DNA of 37,287 nucleotides from Pseudomonadota bacterium (GCA_021826425.1 JAKAZY010000004.1:1-37287), one strand, 5' to 3'; counted from the first letter of the stretch, positions 1-7,931 are shown. The notes: generated by a model not told the origin, from the letters alone. Translations and numbers: made by a program.

Positions 1-85
1 GAAGCGGATTGCTGCGGGCTCTGCCGCGGGGTTTGGCGGCCCGGCTGCCGGGATAAACGAAGCCGCCCTTGCAGGCAGCTTCTTT

Positions 86-181
86 AGAGCTTTCAACTGA
101 ACGCTCTGGTTTTATGTTTGAGCGAGCCATTTCATGCAGTTATCTTGACGCCGCCGCGTCAATCTGAATGCATATTGCGCT
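86..181. repeat. Dispersed intergenic repeat, type 3 copy 1
   Basis: This stretch is closely similar (about 85% by eye) to 31095-31196 in the same orientation. Both share the inner run ATCTTGACGCCGCCGC and the end ATGCATATTGC. It opens with an imperfect inverted repeat ending in TGAACGCTCT. It lies just downstream of the nitroreductase stop codon and contains no supported gene. It belongs to the mosaic repeat family listed elsewhere in this window. Nothing else is seen in bases 1-187. Confidence 0.75.
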
Positions 182-187
182 GACAAA

Positions 188-778
188 TCAAAAACCGCCC
201 TCGAAGGCAAGCTCGGTAACCGGCTTACGCGGGCTTGGCGTCTCCATTGCCTGCAACGCCTCGGGCAGCAAGGTCTTCGGCCCCTGTCGGCCAATCGCAA
301 CGGCGGCTTCAACCCGGAATCCCGCCGGCACTTTCAGCTCGGTATAGATGCGCTCATAAGCGATCCCGGCCATACCATGCGCCTGCCAGCCCATAAAGGC
401 CGCCTGCAGGGCCAGATAACCCCAGGCGGCGCCTGCATCGAAGGAATGGCTGTGCGAAGGCACCGGCGTATCCTTGCCAGGCACGGCCATGGTCTCTGAG
501 GACACAATGAATACGATCGCAGAAGCCGTTTTAGCCCAGCTCTGGTTGAACGGGTTCAGCAGCCCCAGAAACTTGTCCCAATGGGCATTGTCCCGCCGGG
601 TATAGAGAAACCGCCATGGCTGCGAATTATAGGAGGATGGCGCCCAGCGCGCGGCCTCGAACATCGTTCGCAGCGTGTGCTCGGAAATCTCCTCGCCGGT
701 GAAGGCGCGGGGCGACCAGCGCTCCAGGAAGATCTGGTCGATCGGATGGTCAGCGGTACGGGAATTCGCCGTGGTCAT
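188..778 (-). CDS. Nitroreductase family protein
   Basis: A 196-residue FMN-dependent nitroreductase-fold protein, presumably a cytoplasmic NAD(P)H oxidoreductase acting on nitro, quinone or similar electron acceptors; the substrate cannot be read from sequence. Family signatures are RWSPRAF near residue 20 (phosphate-binding Arg of FMN), APSSYNSQPWRF near residues 46-57, and a later glycine-containing segment around GWQAHGMAGIA. Length is normal for the small single-domain subfamily. The ATG at 778 is preceded by a GAGGAG ribosome-binding site, which fixes the start. It stands alone on the minus strand, about 80 bp downstream of the CHAP gene, and ends next to a dispersed repeat. A second, more RutE-like family member lies at the other end of the window. 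Confidence 0.85.
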   Translation of the reverse strand: MTTANSRTADHPIDQIFLERWSPRAFTGEEISEHTLRTMFEAARWAPSSYNSQPWRFLYTRRDNAHWDKFLGLLNPFNQSWAKTASAIVFIVSSETMAVPGKDTPVPSHSHSFDAGAAWGYLALQAAFMGWQAHGMAGIAYERIYTELKVPAGFRVEAAVAIGRQGPKTLLPEALQAMETPSPRKPVTELAFEGGF

Positions 779-857
779 GCATCACTCCTCAGGTTGAGCG
801 AGGCAAGCTTAGTCGCGGGTGGAGACGCTGGCAAAACCCGCCGGCGAAGGCGGCAGA

Positions 858-1838
858 TTATTGCAGATTGCGGTCCGGCGCCTCGCTGGCCACCGGGCTG
901 GCCATCGGCGCTTCGGCCACTTCGTTACGCCCGTTGCTGTCCGCAGCGATCACCGTGCCGTTATCCGGCTGTTTATAAATGAAGCCATAGGTTGGGTAGA
1001 CAGAGCCCATCATGGCGCCGTCTCCGAGTTCAACCCTCACGTCCGTCCAGTTATTATTCGGCGAGACATCCTGCACCGTCACGTCGTTGGTGATGGAGCC
1101 CGGCACCCAATTGGCTTGCGTTACGAGAATCGTCCGCGGGCCGAGAACCGCCGTGACAACCGCGACATGGCCGAGCGGCATGCGGCCGATGGAACGGAAG
1201 TTCAGCACCGCGCCGGTCATCGGCGTGTTACCGCGCGCATAGCGCCCGGCCGCTTCAGCCCACCAGAGGAAGGCATCGCCAGAAAGCTCGATATGCGAAA
1301 CCTCACGCGCGTAAGGCACGCATTGCAGGCGCGAATGGCGATACTCTGCCGCCACACGCTCGTAATGGGTGTGATACGCGGAGGCATAATGCGTTTCGTG
1401 CCACGAATGCTTAGCCGCGACATAGAGATGGTGAGAATAATGCACGGAGGCATAATGCGTTTCGTGCCGCAGATGCTTCGCCGCCACATACACATGGTGA
1501 GAATAGTGCTCGGACAGATGGTGAGAATAGTGCACGGAGGCATAATGCGTCTCGTGGCGTATCGCGCTGTGATGCGTGGTCCTGGCCAGATGCTCAGCCC
1601 TCATATGCTCTCGGCTGACCAATTTATGCACGGACAGAGTATGGTGCGGGGAGGTTGTATGCCGCGTGGACACGCGGGTGGCAGTGCGGTGCAAGGCCAC
1701 GTGATGAGCGCTGGCATGATGTGTGGAAGCCTGCGCGCACGCCGGAATCAAGACGGAAACCGCCGCGATAGAAACGCCTGCAAACCAGGCGCGCGCAGCA
1801 CGGCTGAACGAGCGAGACGGTGCCCCGTCCAGGACCAT
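858..1838 (-). CDS. Secreted His-rich CHAP-domain protein (putative peptidoglycan hydrolase)
   Basis: A 326-residue protein from the chosen start. Residues ~15-37 form a signal peptide (hydrophobic core, then ACAQA|S). Residues ~39-168 are extremely His/Tyr-rich and include tandem ~22-residue repeats with the core HETHYASVHYSHH, visible in the DNA as ~66-bp direct repeats. Residues ~170-245 resemble a CHAP amidase/endopeptidase domain: Cys173 in LQCVPYAR, His224 in GHVAVV and Asn243 in QANW form a plausible catalytic triad. The family usually cuts peptidoglycan stem peptides or amide bonds. The low-complexity arm may bind metal or the wall; that is inference. An in-frame start at 1973 exists, but it adds 45 residues before the signal peptide and has no clear ribosome-binding site, so 1838 is preferred (GGTGAG upstream). 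No obvious operon partner. Confidence 0.75.
   Translation of the reverse strand: MVLDGAPSRSFSRAARAWFAGVSIAAVSVLIPACAQASTHHASAHHVALHRTATRVSTRHTTSPHHTLSVHKLVSREHMRAEHLARTTHHSAIRHETHYASVHYSHHLSEHYSHHVYVAAKHLRHETHYASVHYSHHLYVAAKHSWHETHYASAYHTHYERVAAEYRHSRLQCVPYAREVSHIELSGDAFLWWAEAAGRYARGNTPMTGAVLNFRSIGRMPLGHVAVVTAVLGPRTILVTQANWVPGSITNDVTVQDVSPNNNWTDVRVELGDGAMMGSVYPTYGFIYKQPDNGTVIAADSNGRNEVAEAPMASPVASEAPDRNLQ
1380..1560 (-). repeat. Tandem ~66-bp coding repeats (His-rich arm)
   Basis: Within the CHAP gene, segments beginning GCATAATGCGT (plus-strand reading) recur near 1384, 1450 and 1540 with only a few substitutions. One copy carries a duplicated sub-unit (ATGGTGAGAATA appears twice, near 1495 and 1518). 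The period is a multiple of three, so copy number can change without shifting the frame. Confidence 0.85.
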
Positions 1839-2262
1839 TTTCTGTCTCACCCGAGCTGACCAAAACACGAAAGAAGCATGTGTGCTGGTTACGGGTGGAT
1901 TGCAGGCAACGCAATGCGAAACTGCGACAAAATTACAACACTGACATGTTTTTGCCGATCTTGGCGCCATCACGAGACGACGTTTAAGATAATTTTCCTA
2001 AAACACAAAACCGTATTCATAACAGTTGCAGCGGGGCTTGCCGCAGGCCGAGTCGTAAAAAAGAGAGAAAAGATCGCTCAGCCAAATTTTTGGCGTGCGC
2101 TGGCCTCAGATCAAGCCGCTTTACAGGGAAATCCCGGGCATTGAATAACCCCTACTCGATTGATTCAGAATAGATTTAGAGAAGGAGGGCGGGCCGCGCA
2201 TGTGGTCCGCTCTGATTCTGTTCGGCTGCAACAGTTAACAAAAAATTGAACCGAAGCTGGGG
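1839..2262. other. Intergenic region without a gene
   Basis: About 420 bp between the CHAP start and the RidA stop. It must hold the CHAP promoter, but no convincing -35/-10 pair could be assigned. Bases ~2155-2187 (ATTGATTCAGAATAGATTTAGAG) look like a decayed piece of the dispersed repeat, compared with the copy near 33175-33210. No strong terminator hairpin is visible for the RidA operon. Confidence 0.4.
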
Positions 2263-2613
2263 CTACCGGCAGGCGGTGATCATAATTTCGACAAGGTAGG
2301 CCGGGTCCGCCAGCTTGGCTTCCACGCAGGCCCGCACCGGCGCCTGGCCTTCGGGCAGCCAGGCCGTCCATACCTTATTCATCGCTTCTCGGTATGACAT
2401 ATCCTTTAGCCAGATCTGCGCCTGGAGCATGCGGGTATTGTCGGTGCCATGCGCTTCCAGCAAGGCATCGATCTGTTCCAACACGTCCTTGGTTTGTGCG
2501 GTGATATCGCCGGAGGTGTCCCTCGCGACCACGCCCATGGTGTAGACGAACCCGTGATACTCAACAGCCTTGGACAGAATTGGGCTGGTTTCGGTGCGAA
2601 TGATGCGGCTCAT
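2263..2613 (-). CDS. RidA/YjgF/UK114 family protein
   Basis: A 116-residue single-domain RidA-family protein of normal length. Canonical members are trimeric enamine/imine deaminases that hydrolyse reactive 2-aminoacrylate and related intermediates in the cytosol. The typical C-terminal block is present: APVRACVEAKLADP, with the conserved carboxylate-binding Arg (residue 94), followed by a VEI strand. The start at 2613 has a GGAG ribosome-binding site eight bases upstream. It is the last gene of an apparent minus-strand operon: quinone oxidoreductase, lipoprotein, RidA, with only 12 bp between the lipoprotein stop and this start. Its sequence is closer to the broad YjgF group than to archetypal RidA, so the exact substrate is uncertain. 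Confidence 0.85.
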   Translation of the reverse strand: MSRIIRTETSPILSKAVEYHGFVYTMGVVARDTSGDITAQTKDVLEQIDALLEAHGTDNTRMLQAQIWLKDMSYREAMNKVWTAWLPEGQAPVRACVEAKLADPAYLVEIMITACR

Positions 2614-2625
2614 GAAAAACTCCGT

Positions 2626-2952
2626 TTAGTTAACGATATGTGGTGCCACAACCGGCACGTTGTTCACGCTGGGCGTGCCGTTCTGGTTGCCATATTCCTC
2701 GCAATTCTGAATCGCCTGGTCGCGCTGGCTCATGGCGCCCATGCGCTCGGCGTCGAAGACCTGCATCGGCGCGCCGTAACGAAGCCCGTTCTGCAGGGTG
2801 CGCGCCTGCAGATCCAGCGTGCTGTTTTGGTAGCCGGCATCGGCGGCATTGGTGCAGGCGGTGGCATCCGCCTGGGTGGCCTGGCTTTGCGGCTGGCTTG
2901 CACACCCGGCGAGAAGCAGGATGGACGCAGCGGCCAGGAAGCTTGATTTCAT
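2626..2952 (-). CDS. Small putative lipoprotein, unknown function
   Basis: A 108-residue protein with an N-terminal lipoprotein signal: a hydrophobic run then LLLAGC, with Cys17 as the likely lipidated residue. The mature part is short, Gln/Ala/Asn-rich, with one further Cys pair candidate (Cys33 and a Cys in QNCEEYGN) and a Pro/Val-rich tail. I do not recognise a family. It sits between a quinone oxidoreductase (51 bp upstream) and a RidA-family gene (12 bp downstream) and is probably co-transcribed with them. A longer in-frame reading starts upstream at 3138 but would run through the end of the oxidoreductase gene and place the signal peptide internally, so 2952 was chosen. Confidence 0.7.
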   Translation of the reverse strand: MKSSFLAAASILLLAGCASQPQSQATQADATACTNAADAGYQNSTLDLQARTLQNGLRYGAPMQVFDAERMGAMSQRDQAIQNCEEYGNQNGTPSVNNVPVVAPHIVN

Positions 2953-3002
2953 GTGCAATACCCGAATTGTCTGCGCGAGCCATATCCGCTTTCGGGAAAA
3001 AC

Positions 3003-4001
3003 TCAATCGGCGACGTGCAGCAAGATCTTGCCGATATGGGTGCTGGCTTCCATCAGCGCATGCGCCTGGGCCGCCTGCTCCAGGGGAAACACTTTGTCGA
3101 TCACCGGGGCCACCTTGCCATGTTCCAGCAACGGCCAAACCTTCTGCTTCAGCGCGGTGGCGATGGCCTCTTTCTCTTGGGCGGTACGCGGGCGCATGGT
3201 AGAACCGGTGATGGTCAGGCGTTTGAGCATCACCGGCATCAGGTCGATCTCTGCTTTTGAGCCCTGCATGAACGCCACCTGCACCAGCCGCCCGCGCGGG
3301 GCAAGGGTTTTGATGTTGCGCTGGGTGTAGGGAGCCCCCACCATGTCCAGCACCACATCCACCCCGCGCTTATTTGTCAGCTCGGCTATCACCTGCTGAA
3401 AATCCCGGGTTTTGTAATTGATGGCGGTGGCGCCGTAACGCTCGACGAAGGCGCATTTCTCATCCGAGCCGGCGGTGGCGAACACGGCCGAGCCCTGCGC
3501 CCGGGCAAGTTGGATCGCGGTGAGGCCAATACCGGAGGTGCCGCCATGCACCAGCAGGCTTTCTTGCGGCGTCAGCCCCGCCATGTCGAACACATTCGCC
3601 CAGACGGTAAAGAAGTTCTCGGGCAGAGAAGCGGCCTGCAGCGCATCATACCCCTCCGGCCAATGCAGGCACTGCCCGCAGGCAACGGCGACATATTCGG
3701 CATAGCCGCCGCCATTGCACAAAGCCGTCACTTTGTGGCCAGGATAGAAACCGCTCGCCATCGGGTCAAGGGCCACCACTTCGCCCGCCACTTCGAGGCC
3801 GAGAATCGGGCTGGCGCCAGGTGGAGCCGGATAAAGCCCTTTGCGCTGCTGCACATCCGGGCGGTTTACGCCGGCCGCCTGCACGCGGATCAGCACCTCG
3901 TTCCCCTTCGGCACGGGCAGAGGTCCTGTGGCCAGCACCATCACCTCCGGGGCGCCTGAGGTTGGAACATCGATATATCGCATTGTCTGGGGCAGGTTCA
4001 T
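3003..4001 (-). CDS. NAD(P)H quinone oxidoreductase, PIG3-type MDR family
   Basis: A 332-residue zinc-free medium-chain dehydrogenase/reductase. An N-terminal GroES-like domain holds AAGVNRPDVQQRKGLYP (residues ~45-65) and GLEVAGEV. A Rossmann fold holds VHGGTSGIGLTAIQLA (~150-165). The C-terminal part has the IDKVFPLEQAAQAHALME pattern seen in quinone oxidoreductases. Zinc-ligand motifs of alcohol dehydrogenases are absent. It likely uses NADPH to reduce quinones or other electrophiles in the cytosol. The ATG at 4001 is preferred because family members have a short leader before MRYIDV, but the ribosome-binding site is weak and 3983 is an alternative. It is first in the operon with the lipoprotein and RidA genes. 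The divergent region upstream contains a perfect inverted repeat. Confidence 0.85.
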   Translation of the reverse strand: MNLPQTMRYIDVPTSGAPEVMVLATGPLPVPKGNEVLIRVQAAGVNRPDVQQRKGLYPAPPGASPILGLEVAGEVVALDPMASGFYPGHKVTALCNGGGYAEYVAVACGQCLHWPEGYDALQAASLPENFFTVWANVFDMAGLTPQESLLVHGGTSGIGLTAIQLARAQGSAVFATAGSDEKCAFVERYGATAINYKTRDFQQVIAELTNKRGVDVVLDMVGAPYTQRNIKTLAPRGRLVQVAFMQGSKAEIDLMPVMLKRLTITGSTMRPRTAQEKEAIATALKQKVWPLLEHGKVAPVIDKVFPLEQAAQAHALMEASTHIGKILLHVAD

Positions 4002-4066
4002 GCGCGTATATCGCCGTCCTCTTCGCGCTTGCGTCAACCCTGACCAGGTGCGAGTTGGAGCGCAAT

Positions 4067-4106
4067 GATTGCAACCCCCACCGCCAAGGCAACCGGGGTT
4101 GCAATC
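4067..4106. promoter_or_regulatory. 12-bp perfect inverted repeat in a divergent promoter region
   Basis: GATTGCAACCCC at 4067-4078 is matched exactly by GGGGTTGCAATC at 4095-4106, with a 16-bp spacer. It lies between the divergent quinone oxidoreductase (start 4001) and substrate-binding protein (start 4162). No T-tract follows on either strand, so a terminator is unlikely. It could be an operator for an unlinked regulator or part of a repeat element. Confidence 0.5.
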
Positions 4107-4145
4107 TGAATCGCCATCTAACTCATTGATGAGATAAGGATTCAC
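4103..4145. repeat. Decayed fragment of the dispersed repeat
   Basis: AATCTGAATCGCCATCTAAC followed by ATGAGATAAGGATTCA resembles a shortened, degenerate copy of the type-1 element in the orientation found at 31195-31240. It sits directly upstream of the substrate-binding protein start. Confidence 0.5.
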
Positions 4146-4161
4146 GGTTTAGGTTGGGCCA

Positions 4162-5322
4162 ATGCACATAATCCACCGCCGAACGCTGCTTGCCGCCGCC
4201 GCCATGCTCGGCCTTGCCGGGCCCGGCCGGGCCGCCAGCCCAACCAGCAAGACCAGCAGCCCCGCGCCCGGGCCGCAATTTGGCGCGGCCTTGCCGTTGA
4301 GCGGCCCATACGCCCTGGAAGGGGATGAAACGCTGCGCGGCATCCAACTCGCGATCGACGTGGTGAACGCCGGCGGGGGCATTGCCGGAGCGCCCGTTGC
4401 CCTTGCCCAAGCGGATATGCCCGCCCAGCCCGGCGCAGCTGGCGCGGTGAACTGGCTTATTTCCAGCCATAACGTGAACATCTTGCTGGGTAGTGGCGCC
4501 TCCGCCCTATCCTACCCAGCCACGGCCGCGGCGGAGCTGGCGCAGACACCCTTTATCGAGCTTACCGCCATGGCCGACGGCATCATGACGCGCGGTTTCA
4601 AATATCTGCTGCGCACATGCCCCACCACGGGCATGGCCGGAAAACTCGCGGCCAGCACCATCCAGGCCCACTTTACTGGGCGTGAGCTCGGGCTGCTGTT
4701 CAACACCGGGGCCGGGGCGGGGGCGATTGCCGCGGCGGTGACGGCGGCGCTGAACGCGGCCAGGCTGCCCATCACCCTCTCAGCGGGTTACCCGGAGGAT
4801 GCTGTTGATCTCTCAGAGCAGGCGGAGCGGATGATGCGCGCCAAGGTGGATGTGCTGCTGCATGCCGCCGGGCCGAATGATAGCCTGGCGCTTTTCCAGG
4901 CCATGAAAGGCTTGAACTGGAGGCCGGCAACGCTGATCGGCCTTGGCAATGGCTATGAACTGCGCGATACGCAGGCCGCTATCGGTGGCGCGCTGAACGG
5001 CACACTGGTGATCGCCGCACCGTTTTTCCCCGGTCCGGCGCAACAAATAGCGGATGCTTACGCGGCCCGTTACGCCGTACCCCCGCGCTCAGCTGAATCG
5101 TGCACCGCTTATGTGGGCGCCAAACTGGTATTCGACACGTTGAACACAGTAGGCGCAGATCCCACCAAGCTGCTGAACGCCATGCGGAAACTGAACTTGG
5201 CGCCAGGCTTGCTGTTGAACGGCTTTGGCGCCAGATTCGACGCTTCCGGCCAAAACACCGCCAGCTTCGTAACGCTGCAACGCTGGAAAGATGGTGCGCT
5301 GGTCGCGGCCCAAACCACATGA
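4162..5322 (+). CDS. Periplasmic ABC-type substrate-binding protein (LivJ-like)
   Basis: A 386-residue protein with a twin-Arg-containing signal peptide (HRRTLLAAAAMLGLAGPGRAA, cleavage near residue 25) and a type-1 periplasmic binding fold (Peripla_BP_6). Visible family segments are GAALPLSGPYALEGDETLRGIQLA, an INILLGSGAS-like strand, and the C-terminal SCTAYVGAKLVFDTL. Such proteins deliver branched-chain amino acids, amides or aromatic acids to an ABC importer, or act as sensors. No permease or ATPase genes are adjacent, so it is an orphan here and the ligand is unknown. Its stop overlaps the start of the acyltransferase gene (ATGA at 5319-5322), implying translational coupling. The ribosome-binding site is weak. 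Confidence 0.8.
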   Translation: MHIIHRRTLLAAAAMLGLAGPGRAASPTSKTSSPAPGPQFGAALPLSGPYALEGDETLRGIQLAIDVVNAGGGIAGAPVALAQADMPAQPGAAGAVNWLISSHNVNILLGSGASALSYPATAAAELAQTPFIELTAMADGIMTRGFKYLLRTCPTTGMAGKLAASTIQAHFTGRELGLLFNTGAGAGAIAAAVTAALNAARLPITLSAGYPEDAVDLSEQAERMMRAKVDVLLHAAGPNDSLALFQAMKGLNWRPATLIGLGNGYELRDTQAAIGGALNGTLVIAAPFFPGPAQQIADAYAARYAVPPRSAESCTAYVGAKLVFDTLNTVGADPTKLLNAMRKLNLAPGLLLNGFGARFDASGQNTASFVTLQRWKDGALVAAQTT

Positions 5323-6472
5323 AACCGAATTCCGCCAAACTGGTGCCCTTGGAAGGGCTGCGGGGTATCGCCGCCGTTATCGTGATGCTGGGGCATATGG
5401 TGCGGGGACTGGTGCCGCCGCAACCCGGCACTCTCGACAGCCTGAAGCAGATTCATCATTGGATGCTGAATGGCGCCGCCGCCGTCTCCGTGTTCTTCGT
5501 GCTTTCCGGCTTCATCCTCAGCCTGCCTTTCGCAAAGGACAGCAGCCTGGCCCGCGTGGCAGCCGCGCTGTTGAAACGCTGGCCCAGGCTCGCCGCGCTT
5601 ACCGTCATCGCCTGCCTTCTCTCCTGGGGCATGATCGTGCTGAGCCATGATTATTACGAGCAGGCAGCCGCACTTTCCGGAAATTACTGGATGCGGACAC
5701 ATTTCAACGCCCCGCTCGATGGCCACGAAATTTCCTGGATAGAGGCCCTGCACGACGGGCTGTACCGCGTCTATCTCTTTGGGGATGTAGAGTTCGATTC
5801 CCCGCTCTGGACAATGCGGATCGAACTGTTCGGCAGTTTCGCCATCTTTCTCGCCGCGCCTTTGCTATTTGCTTTAAAAAACTGGCCGTTGCGCCTCACC
5901 GCCGTCGCGGGGGCGATGCTGGCGGCCGGCACGAATTTCCCGCTCACTTATCTTTCCGATTTCCTGGCCGGCACAGTTTTGGCCATGCTGTACGCCGAAA
6001 ACAAGCTGCCCGAAAATCCCAACTGGCTGGCTGCCGCAATGACCTTGGCGGGCGTGTACCTGTTCTGCTTCTCCTCGGTTGAGCACCGAGCGATCTACTT
6101 GCCGGTGAAAGCCATCGTGCCCGCCGCCAAATACGCCCATTTCGTCTGGGCCGCGAGCGCTGCGCTCATTATCATGCTGCTGCTTGGCAACCCTTATCTG
6201 CGCCGCGTATTTTAAAACCATGGGCGGCCTGGCTGGGACTGCTCTCCTTCCCGCTTTATCTGCTGCATGTGCCCATCATGCTCTCCGCCGGGGCGGCGAG
6301 TTTCACGCAGGCTGTGCCGGCCCTGGGCGTCACCGGTGCGGTGATTCTGGCCGCCGCCGTGAGCATCGGCCTTACAACGCTCTGTTCTCTGCCTCTGGCC
6401 TGGATAGATCGCGGCTGGACCAGGCTGCTCGGCCGTGTGGTGGGTATTTTTATCAAGCGCGCCGCAAGCTAG
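5319..6472 (+). pseudogene. Acyltransferase 3 family membrane protein, interrupted by a frameshift
   Basis: The first part (298 residues, to a TAA at 6213-6215) is a multi-pass O-acyltransferase of the OafA/acyltransferase-3 type: LVPLEGLRGIAAVIVMLGH at the N-terminus, then VFFVLSGFIL. Such proteins acetylate or acylate envelope polysaccharides at the inner membrane. The frame breaks in the TTTTAAAA run at 6210-6217. The -1 frame continues without interruption as KPWAAWLGLLSFPLYLLHVPI, exactly the expected family C-terminus, to a TAG at 6470-6472. Adding a single T to the run restores one ~385-residue protein. This is therefore either a real inactivating deletion or a sequencing error. The TAG itself overlaps the start of a dispersed repeat. 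Confidence 0.75.
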
Positions 6473-6624
6473 AGCGCGATGACTTTATATTCGCTCACTT
6501 TGCGAGCGAGCCTAAGGTCTGAATCTCCCTCTATCTCATTGTTTTAGTGGCGGATTCAGATTTTAGATCGAATCACGTCGTGATCGGCTCTAAAATCATC
6601 CGGCTCTAAAAGCTGAACGCTCTA
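6470..6624. repeat. Dispersed intergenic repeat, composite of types 1 and 2
   Basis: Starts TAGAGCGCGATGACTTTA at the acyltransferase stop codon and contains the imperfect hairpin TTCGCTCACTTTGCGAGCGAG. Bases 6528-6568 are identical to part of the copy at 16826-16930. A second palindromic module follows at 6553-6606 (GATTTTAGA ... TCTAAAATC around ATCACGTCGTGAT) and matches, in reverse orientation, the end of murI. It ends CTGAACGCTCTAG. Confidence 0.85.
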
Positions 6625-6649
6625 GGGGGCCCAGAGCCGGCGTTTCGCT

Positions 6650-7558
6650 CTACCCGCTCAGCCCCAGCGCCGCCTGGAACTCCACCCATTCGCGCTTGGA
6701 AAGACCAGAGCCTTCCTGCGCCACAGCCTCGCCTGCCAGCATTTTCTTCAACGCCTCCAGCATCTTCGCCGAGAACGTCACCGCCCCCAGCCGGTAATCG
6801 CAGAACGCCTTGTAGGAAAGCGGCACCCAGGCTTCGGTGAGCTTCAGCATCGCCTCGGCATAAACCCGGATTTCGTATTGCGCATGGGCATCGGCGCGCA
6901 GCCGCAGGAAGTGGAACAGATTATGTAAATCCGTCTTCCAGTACCACTGGGTATAGGTGTTCAGCGTCAGGTTCATCCGCGCCAGCTCCCGCGCCAGCCC
7001 GGTTTCCTCGCCCAGCATCTCTTCGTAATGGCCGTAGGTCTGTTCCGCGTCCTGGCGGAGCATCTCCATCACCCTGGCGGTGGTTTCAACGTCCAGCACC
7101 TCGCCACGGCCCTGGCGGTTGTCCGCGGATTGTTTGGCCATCTGCTCGGGCGCGGGCAGGTAATAATCTTTATCCAGAATAGAATAGCGCGCGGAATATT
7201 CATTCACATTGGCAGTGCGGTGCCTGATCCATTGCCGCGCCACAAAAATCGGCAGCTTTACGTGGAATTTTATCTCGCACATCTCAAACGGTGTGGAGTG
7301 GTAATGACGCATGAGGTAGCGGATCAGCCCCTCATCCTCCAGCGCCCGCCGGGTGCCGCGCCCGTAGGAAACGCGGGCGGCCTGCACCACAGCGCCATCA
7401 TCGCCCATGTAATCCACCACCCGCACAAAGCCGTGGTCCAGCACCGGAACAGCGGTGAAAAGCTGTTCCTCAAGGACGGCCACTGTAGGGCGGCGCGTGG
7501 CGTGAGAGGCAGCGCGCGCGGCCTCGATCTCGGATTGCTGTTCGGTTGAGAGGCTCAT
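6650..7558 (-). CDS. thyX: Flavin-dependent thymidylate synthase
   Basis: A 302-residue ThyX, which makes dTMP from dUMP using FAD, NADPH and methylenetetrahydrofolate. The diagnostic ThyX motif is present at residues 112-124 ([13 protein letters not shown]), including the conserved Ser and the Arg residues that bind FAD and dUMP. The N-terminal ~35 residues form an extension typical of alphaproteobacterial members. Downstream segments such as [18 protein letters not shown] also fit the family. The start at 7558 has AAAGAG upstream. It is monocistronic here, divergent from ssrA. No thyA is seen in the window, so whether ThyX is the only thymidylate synthase cannot be judged. Confidence 0.95.
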   Translation of the reverse strand: MSLSTEQQSEIEAARAASHATRRPTVAVLEEQLFTAVPVLDHGFVRVVDYMGDDGAVVQAARVSYGRGTRRALEDEGLIRYLMRHYHSTPFEMCEIKFHVKLPIFVARQWIRHRTANVNEYSARYSILDKDYYLPAPEQMAKQSADNRQGRGEVLDVETTARVMEMLRQDAEQTYGHYEEMLGEETGLARELARMNLTLNTYTQWYWKTDLHNLFHFLRLRADAHAQYEIRVYAEAMLKLTEAWVPLSYKAFCDYRLGAVTFSAKMLEALKKMLAGEAVAQEGSGLSKREWVEFQAALGLSG

Positions 7559-7569
7559 GCCGCATCTCT

Positions 7570-7597
7570 TTCACATTCTGCGATTCGGCACTATATG
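7570..7597 (+). promoter_or_regulatory. Candidate sigma-70-type promoter of ssrA
   Basis: TTCACA at 7570-7575 and TATATG at 7592-7597, separated by 16 bp, lie at the right distance (a start near 7604) upstream of the tmRNA acceptor piece and divergent from thyX. The match is 5/6 and 4/6 to consensus. Confidence 0.45.
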
Positions 7598-7604
7598 AAC
7601 CTCG

Positions 7605-7929
7605 TCAGCTTGCTGACTATGGCGATAAACGATGCGTGGAATAAGCGTTGTGGACCCGGGGGCAGTACCCGGCGCCTCCACCAGATTCCATTCCAGGCGT
7701 CCTGATGACGAAACGGCGCAGCCGTGTAGTCTGAATCAGGCCGCCCAGAATAGTTTGGGGGCGAAATAGACTCGACACGCGTGGTAAAGGCCCATCTTTT
7801 GCCCGGCATTGTACCGCCGTTATCGGGCTAATTTTTAAATGCGAACGATAACAACGTAGCATTCGCTGTCGCTGCCTAATCAGTAGCTAAGCGCGGTTCG
7901 GGGGGCACCGGGCAACAGAAGCCCCCCAC
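7605..7929 (+). ncRNA. ssrA: tmRNA, circularly permuted two-piece form
   Basis: The acceptor piece comes first: a T-arm with stem CCGGG/CCCGG (7656-7672 region), then CGCCTCCACCA ending at 7683. The coding piece begins GGGGGCG at 7757 and pairs with CGCCTCC over seven base pairs, including a G-U at the third pair, the alanine identity signal. The tag reading frame runs from 7841 to a TAA at 7877-7879 and reads ANDNNVAFAVAA, the usual alphaproteobacterial AND...AVAA form. Bases 7684-7756 are the segment expected to be processed out. The T-loop GGCAGTA lacks TTC, which I recall as usual for this lineage. A GGGGGGC/GCCCCCC hairpin (7900-7927) marks the 3' side of the coding piece. The exact 5' and 3' ends are estimates. 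It rescues stalled ribosomes together with SmpB. Confidence 0.93.
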
Positions 7930-7931
7930 TC

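Noticed and set aside
1380-1560. CRISPR-like array
   Set aside because: The repeats are directly adjacent, in frame and translated as His-rich protein; there are no unique spacers.
5109-5753. Long minus-strand reading frame under the acyltransferase gene
   Set aside because: It lies antisense to recognisable family sequence, with low-complexity composition typical of GC-rich shadow frames and no ribosome-binding site.
6209-6217. Programmed -1 ribosomal frameshift signal in the acyltransferase
   Set aside because: The heptamer in the reading frame is A TTT TAA, not of the X XXY YYZ type, and no clear downstream stimulatory hairpin was identified; a lost base is simpler.
7651-7683. tRNA gene ending CCTCCACCA
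   Set aside because: There is no anticodon or D arm and the T-loop lacks TTC; it is the acceptor piece of the permuted tmRNA.
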